Origin: Myxococcota bacterium
GTDB taxonomy: Bacteria; Myxococcota_A; UBA9160; PR03
Direction of reading: 5' to 3'
Length of the DNA stretch: 6,006 nucleotides
Assembly: GCA_025453505.1 (NCBI GenBank)
Contig: JALOQG010000315.1
Coordinates: 1 to 6,006, forward strand
Shown piece after piece: positions 1 to 5,709 of the stretch. The notes under the pieces were generated by a model. The model worked only from the letters and a program-made list of their open reading frames with translations. It had not been told where the DNA came from and did not search any database. Positions within the stretch are counted from its first letter, which is position 1. The number at the start of each line of letters is the position of its first letter. Position numbers and translations under genes: made by a program.

Positions 1-2433
1 CGCCACTTCCGCTCGCTCATGTCGGTGAGCGCGCGCAGGATGCCCTCGCCCTTCCACTCCGAGTTGAAGAGATTCTCCTGGATGCCCATGCCGCCGACGC
101 TGCGGTACTTCGCGATGCCGGTCTGCTTGAGGCCCTCGACCGTCATGCCCTCGGCGGAAGGACTGGCCTCGAGGATGCGCTGGTTGACGGCCTCCGCGTC
201 CGCCGGCCCGTATTCGCCCTGGAAGGAGAAGCGGTCCGCGAAGGTCTGCAGATCGACGCGCCGGCTGCCGCAGCCGAGCGACGGCGCGAGATCGCGCTCC
301 TTGGCGATGCGCTGGATCTCCGCGGCGAGCAGCGAATAGATCTCCCACTCGTCCTTCGCCTCGCCGACGGGCCGCACCGCCGCGTCGCAGTAGTGGAGGT
401 ACGGCACGTAGGCGACCGAGTACTTGATGCCGGGCTTCTCGTAATAACCGGCCGCGGGCAGGAGATAGTCGGAGTGCAGCCCGGTGAAGGTGTGCTTCTG
501 GTTGACGTCGACGACGAGTTCGAGCTTCGGCCAGAGCGTCTGCAGCATTCGCTGCGGCAGATTCGTCCGGCGCAGCACGTTGCTGCCGCCCGTCACCCAG
601 GCGCGGGGCTCGACCTTCGAGGGATGCGTGGGCATCCAACCCTTCTGTTTCGACTCGGCCACGTAGCTCGCCATCGGGCGCGGGTAGAGGGGATCCATCT
701 CGCGTGCGAGATCTTCGCGGATGCCCTGGAAGTCGTAGTTCTGGCTGGCGGAGTTGGTGAGGCAGGAGTCGGGCCCGGTGGTCAGGTGCCGCGCGAGGTC
801 ATGTTCGAATTGCGCCTGCGACTTCCGGCCTGCGATCTGGTCGACCAGCATGCCGAACACGTACGAGTCGCCGAACACCCGCGCCGTGTCGCGCAGCGTG
901 CCCCAGAGGCCCTCGCCCGACTCGTTGGCGACGCGGCCGAAGCCGTCGATGCCGACCCAGCCCGTCGAGTGGTAGCCCGCACCCTTCTTGCCGATCGCGC
1001 CCCGCAGCGCGAGGCAGAGCAGCTTCGTGCGGTTGATCAGGTCCGAGTTCAGATAGCGGTTCGAACCCCAGCTCGAGAGCACCATCGGCCGCTTTGCGGT
1101 GGCGAAGCGCTCGGCGAAGTCTGCCACCACCGTCGCGTCGAGATGCGTGACGGCGGCGGCGCGCTCGAAGGTCCACGGCTCGAGCTGCTCGCGGAGCAGC
1201 GAGCCGACGGGCGCGACGCCGGCTTTGGTGCCGTCGGCGAGCGTCACCTCGTAGCGGCCGTCGATCGGGGGCTCGAGGCCGTCCATCACGAGCTTCGGCT
1301 GCTCGCGATTGCCCGGGGAACCGGGCGCCGCGGCCACGGACTCGCGCGCCGGATCCCACACGTAGAAGAGGTCGTCGCGCCCGCTCGCCACGAGATCCGA
1401 CTCGCGCAGGAAGCGCCCGGTGTCGAGACGGACGAGCAGCGGCAGATCGGTCTGCTCGCGCACGTAGGCGAGATCGATGCGGCCGCTCTCCCAGATGTGA
1501 CGCGCGGTGGCGAGGCCGAGGGCGGCGTCGGTGCCGGGTTGGATCGGCAGCCACTGGTCGGCCCGGATGGCCGTGGCGCTGTAGATCGGATCGATCACCA
1601 CCAGGTTCGCGCCGTTGTACTTCGCCTCGTAGAGGAAGTGCGCGTCGGAGATCTGCGTCACGGCCGGGTTCATCATCCACACGACCAGGAAGTCGGAGAG
1701 GAACCACTCGTCCGACGAGCCGCCGATGTGGGGAATGCCGAGCGCGAGCGTCGCGCCGACGTTCAGGTCGCCGATCTCCGCCCAGTCGTCGGGCAGCGAC
1801 GCGCCCAGCATCCCGAAGAAGCGGTTGCGCGCCGCGTTGGTGGCGCCGAGGTCGAAGTGCGGACCGAGTGGCACCGAGGTCGAAGTGCGGGCCGAGATCC
1901 TGGATGATCGCCTCGCCGCAGTCGCGCTGGGAGATCGCGATCAGCTTCTCGGCGATCTCGCGGAGCGCCTGCTCCCAGGAGATCCGCTGCCACTTGCCCT
2001 CGCCGCGCTCGCCGGCGCGCTTGAGCGGCACCGTCAGCCGGCTCGGCCCGTACATCACTTCCGTGTAGCAGGCGCCCTTCTGACAGCCGCGCGGATTGAA
2101 ATCCGGAACGCCGGGCTCGGACGCCTCGTAGCTCGCCGTCTGCTCCTCGCGCACGACGACGCCGTCCTTGACGTAGAGATCCCAGTTGCACGCGCTGCGG
2201 CAGTTGAGCCAGCCGTGCGATCCCTTCGCGACGCGATCCCACGTCCAGCGCTCGCGATAGAGGTCTTCCCAACTCGTGAGCTTGGAGGCCGTGGCGGGCG
2301 CGGCGCCGGCCGTCGCTGCTTGCGCGGGCGCCTGCGCGAAGTGCAGCAACGGGAGCGACGCCATGGTCACGCCGCTCAGTTGGAGGAAGCTGCGGCGGTT
2401 CAGGCCGGACGAGGCAGGCTCTCGCTCTTCCAT
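1..2433 (-). CDS. Type II DMSO-reductase-family molybdopterin oxidoreductase, catalytic (alpha) subunit; frameshifted, C-terminus off the left edge
   Basis: Probable periplasmic molybdenum bis-MGD enzyme of the nitrate/selenate reductase and ethylbenzene/steroid-C25 dehydrogenase group. The substrate cannot be read from sequence. Residues 12-40 form a twin-arginine (Tat) signal: NRRSFLQLSG, a hydrophobic stretch, then an APAQAA-type cleavage region. A [4Fe-4S] motif follows (H73, C78, C82, C117), with NPRGCQKGA and a GERGEGKWQRISW segment typical of the family. The frame that starts at 2433 is lost near residue 189 at the tandem duplication (1841-1896). The next frame then runs without a stop to the left edge and keeps family sequence: GGSSDEWF (D232 is the candidate Mo ligand, numbering corrected for the duplication), SDAHFLYEAKYNGA, QPGTDAALGLA, TGGSNVLRRTNLPQ and SDYLLPAAGYYEKPG. 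About 801 residues are present of an expected 900 or more. The ATG at 2433 has GAGGAG 7 nt upstream. Fe-S and heme subunits are expected to the left of the window. Family assignment is firm; substrate is unknown; intact versus pseudogene is unresolved. Confidence 0.9.
1841..1896. repeat. 28-bp imperfect tandem duplication that frameshifts the molybdoenzyme gene
   Basis: Copy 1 is 1841-1868 and copy 2 is 1869-1896. They match at 26 of 28 positions, differing at 1845/1873 and 1863/1891. Because 28 is not a multiple of three, the second copy shifts the minus-strand frame. Each copy, read in its own frame, encodes LGPHFDLGA; deleting one copy gives the continuous sequence LGPHFDLGATNAARNRFFG. Both differences fall at third positions of glycine codons (GGC/GGT), so they are silent. 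Confidence 0.93.
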
Positions 2434-2440
2434 GCCGTGG

Positions 2441-2446
2441 CTCCTC
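2441..2446 (-). promoter_or_regulatory. Shine-Dalgarno site of the molybdoenzyme gene
   Basis: The minus strand reads GAGGAG, 7 nt before the ATG at 2433. This supports that ATG, which is also placed correctly for a Tat signal with its RR pair at residues 13-14. Confidence 0.75.
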
Positions 2447-2625
2447 GGCGTGGGGAGTGGCGACGCGGGATCCGCGCGATCGCAGCGGAGGCCAGCAACA
2501 AACGTGCCTCGACTTGCCGCGTGCGTGCGCGCGCGGAGAAGCCACGGCGGCGCCCGGAATGTGCGCTCGGGCCCGTGGTGTGGGTCAGGGCGTCACAGAT
2601 CCCGGGAAGCATCGGCCCGCGAGCA

Positions 2626-2646
2626 TCGGGGCCATGCGCTCCCCGA
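2626..2646 (-). terminator. Weak stem-loop just downstream of the SDR gene, possible terminator
   Basis: TCGGGG (2626-2631) and CCCCGA (2641-2646) form a 6-bp perfect inverted repeat around a 9-nt loop, starting 6 nt after the SDR stop codon on the minus strand. No T-tract follows, so this is not a canonical intrinsic terminator. It could be a 3' end stabiliser or chance in GC-rich DNA. The rest of the 219-base gap (2434-2652) shows no recognisable promoter and no further gene; it probably carries the promoter of the molybdoenzyme gene. Confidence 0.25.
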
Positions 2647-2652
2647 CCTCCG

Positions 2653-3426
2653 CTACTTCGTCGTCGAGATGCCGCCGTCCACGGGCAGCACGACGCCCGT
2701 GACGTACGCGCCCGCCTTCGACGCGAGGTAGATCGCGACGCCCGCCATGTCGTCCGGCTCGCCGATGCGGCCGAGCGGGCAGCTCTTCTTGATCGCGTCG
2801 CCGAAGCTCTCGAGCGTCGCCGCCATCATCTTCGACTCGAACGGGCCCGGCGCGATCGCGTTGACCGTGATTTGCGGCGCGAGCTTGCGCGCGAGCGTGC
2901 GCGTCAGGTGATGCACGGCCGCCTTGCTGGCGCTGTACGCGTAGGTCTCGAGCAACGGCACCTGGATGCCGTCGATCGAACCGACGTTGATCACGCGCGC
3001 GGGGTCGCCGGGCTGCGACGCGGCGAGCAGCTGCGGCACGAGCAATCGCGTCAGGTCGAAGACCGCCTTCACGTTGAGCGCCATCACCTTGTCCCAGCCC
3101 GCGTCGGGATAGTCGGCGAGCGGCGCGCCCCAGTTCGCGCCCGCGTTGTTCACGAGCACGTGCAGCGACGGCTCGCGCGCGGCGATCGCCTCGGCGAGCG
3201 CGCGCGTTCCCGCGGGCGACGAGAGATCGGCGGGCAGCGCGATGCAGGTGCCGAGCTTCGAGAGTTCGGCCGCGGCGGTCTCGACGTCGCTCGCCTTGCG
3301 CGACGACACGTAGACGCGCGCGCCGGCCTCCACGAGTCCGCGCGCGATCATCAATCCGATGCCGCGCGAGCCGCCCGTGACCAGCGCGGTCTTGCCCGCG
3401 ACCGAGAACAAGTGCTCGATGCCCAC
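2653..3426 (-). CDS. Short-chain dehydrogenase/reductase (SDR), RhlG/FabG-like
   Basis: A 257-residue cytosolic NAD(P)H-dependent oxidoreductase of the classical SDR family. Visible motifs in order: cofactor-binding TGGSRGIG near residue 17; SSRKA after the second beta strand, which fits NADPH preference; NNAG in the middle of the chain; an active-site serine in NVGSIDG; catalytic YSASK (Y-x3-K); and a C-terminal LPVDGGIS. Segments such as NNAGANWGAPL, YPDAGWDKVMALNV and GAYVTGVVLPVDGG resemble RhlG-type 3-oxoacyl reductases from memory, but the substrate is not determined. The start is the GTG at 3426, because GGGAGG lies 6 nt upstream and the family N-terminus begins there. An open frame continues upstream, but it is antiparallel-free overlap into the hydrolase gene in another frame and has no family homology that I recognise. 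Only 2 nt separate it from the hydrolase stop codon, so the two genes are probably co-translated. Confidence 0.92.
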   Translation of the reverse strand: MGIEHLFSVAGKTALVTGGSRGIGLMIARGLVEAGARVYVSSRKASDVETAAAELSKLGTCIALPADLSSPAGTRALAEAIAAREPSLHVLVNNAGANWGAPLADYPDAGWDKVMALNVKAVFDLTRLLVPQLLAASQPGDPARVINVGSIDGIQVPLLETYAYSASKAAVHHLTRTLARKLAPQITVNAIAPGPFESKMMAATLESFGDAIKKSCPLGRIGEPDDMAGVAIYLASKAGAYVTGVVLPVDGGISTTK

Positions 3427-3428
3427 GC

Positions 3429-4361
3429 TCAACCTCCCGGCTGCGCCGCAGGGCCCTGCGGCTTCACAGCTCCCGTCGCCTCTTCCCACGCGCGCCGGAT
3501 CACGAACGGGCGATCCAGGTTCAGGACGAATGGCACGCGCATCGCTTCGTAGCCGGCGTCCTCCGTCAGTCGCACCGCGGCGAGCGTCTCGTCGAGGCTC
3601 TTGCCCGCGCGCGCCGCCGCTTCGGTCTGCGTCCACAGCTCGCGCAGGAACGCCTGGAAGCGGCGGATGCCCTCGCGATCCGACACCGGACCGTGACCCG
3701 GAATCACCTTCTCGTAGCCGTCGAGCGCGAGCACGCGGTCGAGCGTGCCGATCCACTCCTGCACCGAGCCGCCGCCTTCGAGATCGATGTTCGGATAGCG
3801 GCCGTTGAAGAAGAGATCGCCGAGGTGGATCACGCGGTCCTCGACGAAGAGGGCGACCAGGTCGCCGCTCGTGTGGCCGCGCCCGAGGTGCATCGCGCGC
3901 ACCGTCTTGCCGCCGAGCGCGATCTCGTACGAGCCCTCGAAGGTCTCGTTCGGAAGCGTCTTCGCCGCGTCACCGGTCCACGACGCGGCGTCGAACGCAT
4001 CGAGCAGCTCGCGCGTGCGCTTCGTGGCGACGACGCGCGTGCCGCCCGGAAACGCCGGATTGCCGTGCGTGTGATCCAGGTGGTAGTGCGTGTTGACGAT
4101 CACGCCGACCTCCTGCCCGGTGAGACGCTCGGCCTGCTCGCGGATCTCCTCGCCCTGCATGCGGAACGTCATCGTGTCCACGATCACGCTGCCGCGCTCG
4201 GTCGCGAGGACGCCGACGTTGGAGCCGAAGCCGAAGAGTACGTGCACGTCGTCGGTGAGCTGCTCGCTCGCGACGCTGGACACCTGCTGATACGCGACGA
4301 TGGCGCCGATCGAGAGCGCGACGACGAGAGCGATCGCGATTCGCGCGAGCCACCGAGCCAT
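3429..4361 (-). CDS. Membrane-anchored metallo-beta-lactamase-fold hydrolase
   Basis: A 310-residue zinc hydrolase of the MBL superfamily. Residues 5-24 are a single hydrophobic helix after a short basic N-terminus (MARWLAR), so the protein is probably anchored in the inner membrane with its domain in the periplasm, or secreted if the helix is cleaved. The metal-site motifs are complete: THYHLDH (H92, H94, D96, H97), GRGHTSGD (H163), HLGDLFF (D182) and IPGHG (H223). This set predicts a two-zinc site. The fold and motif spacing resemble the SoxH-like/quinoprotein-relay and other periplasmic MBL proteins rather than RNase Z or RNase J, but neither substrate nor true beta-lactamase activity can be claimed. 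Residues from about 230 to 300 form a helical C-terminal extension. The ATG at 4361 is preceded closely by GGGGGA, part of which pairs in a hairpin (4366-4394). It lies 33 nt after yqgE and 2 nt before the SDR gene, as the middle gene of a likely operon. Confidence 0.92.
   Translation of the reverse strand: MARWLARIAIALVVALSIGAIVAYQQVSSVASEQLTDDVHVLFGFGSNVGVLATERGSVIVDTMTFRMQGEEIREQAERLTGQEVGVIVNTHYHLDHTHGNPAFPGGTRVVATKRTRELLDAFDAASWTGDAAKTLPNETFEGSYEIALGGKTVRAMHLGRGHTSGDLVALFVEDRVIHLGDLFFNGRYPNIDLEGGGSVQEWIGTLDRVLALDGYEKVIPGHGPVSDREGIRRFQAFLRELWTQTEAAARAGKSLDETLAAVRLTEDAGYEAMRVPFVLNLDRPFVIRRAWEEATGAVKPQGPAAQPGG
3433..3438 (-). promoter_or_regulatory. Shine-Dalgarno site fixing the GTG start of the SDR gene
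   Basis: The minus strand reads GGGAGG inside the last codons of the hydrolase gene, 6 nt before the GTG at 3426. It decides the start in a frame that is open much further upstream, and it implies translation coupled to the hydrolase. Confidence 0.75.
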
Positions 4362-4365
4362 GTGT

Positions 4366-4394
4366 CCCCCACTGCACGAGCGCCGCAGTGTGGG
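4366..4394 (-). promoter_or_regulatory. Inverted repeat between yqgE and the hydrolase gene, overlapping the Shine-Dalgarno region
   Basis: CACTGC (4370-4375) and GCAGTG (4385-4390) pair perfectly around a 9-nt loop. After one mismatch (4369/4391), CCC (4366-4368) pairs with GGG (4392-4394), giving nine pairs in a ten-position stem. On the minus-strand transcript the hairpin begins directly after the yqgE stop codon and ends 4 nt before the hydrolase ATG. It holds the G-run that is the only Shine-Dalgarno-like sequence there. No T-tract follows, so translational masking or RNA processing is more likely than intrinsic termination. The function is inferred. Confidence 0.5.
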
Positions 4395-4949
4395 TCAGTG
4401 GACTCCGGGTGTCGAGACGATCGTCGCGGGATCGATTCCGAGCAGACGCCAGGCGTGCGCCCAGAGATCCTCTTCGGAGGTCTCGAACACCGCGCGCCGA
4501 TCGAGCGGCGCGATCACCCATCCACCCGCGGCGATCTCGCTCTCGAGTTGCCCCGGGCCCCAGCCCGCGTAGCCGAGGAAGAGGCGCAACTGCGCGGGCG
4601 GCCGATCCGCGACGCAGCGCAGCGCGTCGAGCGAGCCGGCGAACCACAGCCCCTCGGCGAAGTTCGTCGCTTCGGGCAGCGCGCCCAGCGACGTCTCGCC
4701 CGCCACCACCCAGCCGGTGTTCGGCTGCACGGGACCGCCCCAGCTCACGGTCCAATCGGGATCGCCGCGCCACTCGACGTCGAGCGTCTCGCACAGATCC
4801 GCCGCGGAGAGATCCGTCGCGCGATTGAGCACGAGACCGATCGTGCCGTCGGCGTCGTTGTGCACGAGCAGCACGACGGTGCGGCGGAAGTTCGGATCGG
4901 CGAGATCGGGCATCGCGACGAGCAGGGCGGGCGCGATCGAAGCAGCCAT
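4395..4949 (-). CDS. yqgE: YqgE/AlgH family protein (UPF0301, DUF179)
   Basis: A 184-residue protein, the usual length for the family. Conserved features in order: an N-terminal strand with PDLADPNFRRTVVLL, then HNDADGTIGLVLNR, a central WGGPVQPNTGWV, and the signature LGYAGWGPGQLESE followed by GGWVI. These identify the YqgE/AlgH family. The biochemical role is not established; the Pseudomonas member AlgH was linked to alginate regulation. No signal peptide or membrane segment is visible, so it is probably cytosolic. The ATG at 4949 matches the family N-terminus. Although the frame is open further upstream, that part runs antisense through the divergent gene and is not family sequence. No Shine-Dalgarno precedes the ATG; a TACCTT hexamer sits 6 nt upstream, suggesting a leaderless transcript. 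It is the first gene of a cluster leading into the hydrolase and SDR genes. Confidence 0.93.
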   Translation of the reverse strand: MAASIAPALLVAMPDLADPNFRRTVVLLVHNDADGTIGLVLNRATDLSAADLCETLDVEWRGDPDWTVSWGGPVQPNTGWVVAGETSLGALPEATNFAEGLWFAGSLDALRCVADRPPAQLRLFLGYAGWGPGQLESEIAAGGWVIAPLDRRAVFETSEEDLWAHAWRLLGIDPATIVSTPGVH

Positions 4950-4955
4950 GTTTTC

Positions 4956-4961
4956 AAGGTA
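4956..4961 (-). promoter_or_regulatory. Candidate -10 (TANNNT) element for leaderless yqgE
   Basis: The minus strand reads TACCTT, separated by GAAAAC from the ATG at 4949. Transcription starting 6-8 nt downstream of this hexamer would begin at or beside the A of ATG. There is no Shine-Dalgarno sequence. No clear -35 box is visible. Confidence 0.4.
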
Positions 4962-4994
4962 GCCCGCGACTCCCGCGCCGCCCGCGCGAACCGA

Positions 4995-5000
4995 TACCCT
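4995..5000 (+). promoter_or_regulatory. Candidate -10 (TANNNT) element for the leaderless CPBP gene
   Basis: TACCCT lies 7 nt before the GTG at 5008, so the transcript would start at about the first base of the start codon. The 20 bases upstream contain no Shine-Dalgarno sequence. With the opposite-strand hexamer at 4956-4961 it forms a compact back-to-back promoter pair in a 58-bp gap. Confidence 0.4.
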
Positions 5001-5007
5001 GCGCGTC

Positions 5008-5679
5008 GTGCGTCCGACCCGCTTTTTGCTCCGCTGCTTCGCGCTCGCGTCGGGGCTCGCCCTGCTCGTGATCGGCTCGCAGTGGGTGCTCGCGGTGCTG
5101 CCACTCTCTCCCTCGGATCTGCTCGCGACGGACGCACTGACGTCCGCGGCCGCGCTCGCGTTCGTGGCGCTCGCCGTCGCGTCGTTCGGCGACGAGCGAG
5201 TGAGCGCGCGACTCGGACTCGGCCCGGGCCGCTTCGGCGCGGCGCGGATCGCGATCGCGACGCTCGGACTCGTCGCGCTCTCGCACGCCGCCGAGAGCCT
5301 CGTGACGCTTTCCGGCGTCGCCAGCCCCGGCCTCGCCCGCTTCGACGCGGCGCTCGCGGGGCTGGGATTCCGCGAGGCGTGGTTCCCGCTGCTCGCGCTC
5401 TCGATCGGCTCCGCGTGCGGGGAGGAGTTGTTCTTCCGCGGACTCGTCCAGCGCGGCCTCGCGCCGCGCACGGGGAGCGTCGTCGCGATCGCCGCGACCG
5501 CCCTCCTCTTCGGCGTCGCCCACGCCGTCAACAACGGGGCGGCGTTGATCGAGAAGCTCGCGGAGTTCCACCTTCCGACCGGCCCGGCGACGCTGGCGGC
5601 CGGCCTTACGCTCGCCTGCGTCGCGCTGTGGATGCTCGCGAGGGAGCCCCTTCAGTCCTCGCCGCGGCCGTCCGATTGA
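5008..5679 (+). CDS. CPBP-family intramembrane metalloprotease-like protein
   Basis: A 223-residue multi-span membrane protein, within the usual size range for CPBP (CAAX protease and bacteriocin-processing enzyme, ABI) proteins. Hydrophobic segments are visible at about residues 8-32, 44-61, 79-98, 123-137, 156-172 and 194-210. The diagnostic motif EELFFRG (E139, E140, R144; EExxxR) is followed by FGVAH (F168-x3-H172), which together provide most of the predicted catalytic and metal-binding residues in two adjacent helices. The usual third motif, a His with a downstream Asn/Asp in a last helix, is not apparent: the 194-210 segment has neither. The protein may therefore be a divergent or inactive member, or H172 with N175/N176 may substitute. 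Its substrate is unknown. The start is GTG at 5008, giving a basic MRPTRFLLR N-terminus directly before the first helix. It is divergent from yqgE and 30 nt upstream of the next plus-strand gene. Confidence 0.88.
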   Translation: MRPTRFLLRCFALASGLALLVIGSQWVLAVLPLSPSDLLATDALTSAAALAFVALAVASFGDERVSARLGLGPGRFGAARIAIATLGLVALSHAAESLVTLSGVASPGLARFDAALAGLGFREAWFPLLALSIGSACGEELFFRGLVQRGLAPRTGSVVAIAATALLFGVAHAVNNGAALIEKLAEFHLPTGPATLAAGLTLACVALWMLAREPLQSSPRPSD

Positions 5680-5698
5680 GCCTGCGGACCAGAGGCCC

Positions 5699-5703
5699 AG
5701 GAG
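5699..5703 (+). promoter_or_regulatory. Shine-Dalgarno site of the right-edge gene
   Basis: AGGAG lies 6 nt before the ATG at 5710 and supports that start. The 30-nt gap after the CPBP stop shows no terminator, so co-transcription with the CPBP gene is plausible. Confidence 0.7.
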
Positions 5704-5709
5704 CGAAGC

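Noticed and set aside
799..1840. Continuation of the initial molybdoenzyme frame past the duplication to a stop at 799
   Set aside because: After residue 189 the translation turns into Arg-rich sequence unlike the family, while the neighbouring frame carries all the conserved molybdoenzyme segments to the left edge.
1841..1896. Programmed ribosomal frameshift
   Set aside because: There is no slippery run or pseudoknot context, and the shift is fully explained by a duplicated 28-bp unit.
393..1907. Long plus-strand open frame of about 500 codons antisense to the molybdoenzyme
   Set aside because: It uses the exact codon register opposite the real minus-strand gene and is Arg/Val/Glu/Ala-rich without family motifs. 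It is open only because GC-rich codons rarely give stops on the other strand.
2608..2629. 8-bp direct repeat AGCATCGG with 14-bp period in the intergenic gap
   Set aside because: Two short copies only, with no symmetry or promoter alongside; too weak to call an operator.
1726..3552. Plus-strand open frame of about 600 codons across the molybdoenzyme start, the intergenic gap and the SDR gene
   Set aside because: Low-complexity Arg/Ala-rich translation with no recognisable domain, overlapping well-supported minus-strand genes over most of its length.
3427..3756. N-terminal extension of the SDR frame inside the hydrolase gene
   Set aside because: The extension is Arg/Gly-rich and out of frame with the hydrolase, and the GTG at 3426 has a good Shine-Dalgarno and matches the SDR N-terminus.
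4950..5534. N-terminal extension of the yqgE frame antisense to the CPBP gene
   Set aside because: Ser/Ala/Arg-rich shadow of the CPBP gene; the YqgE family begins at the ATG at 4949.
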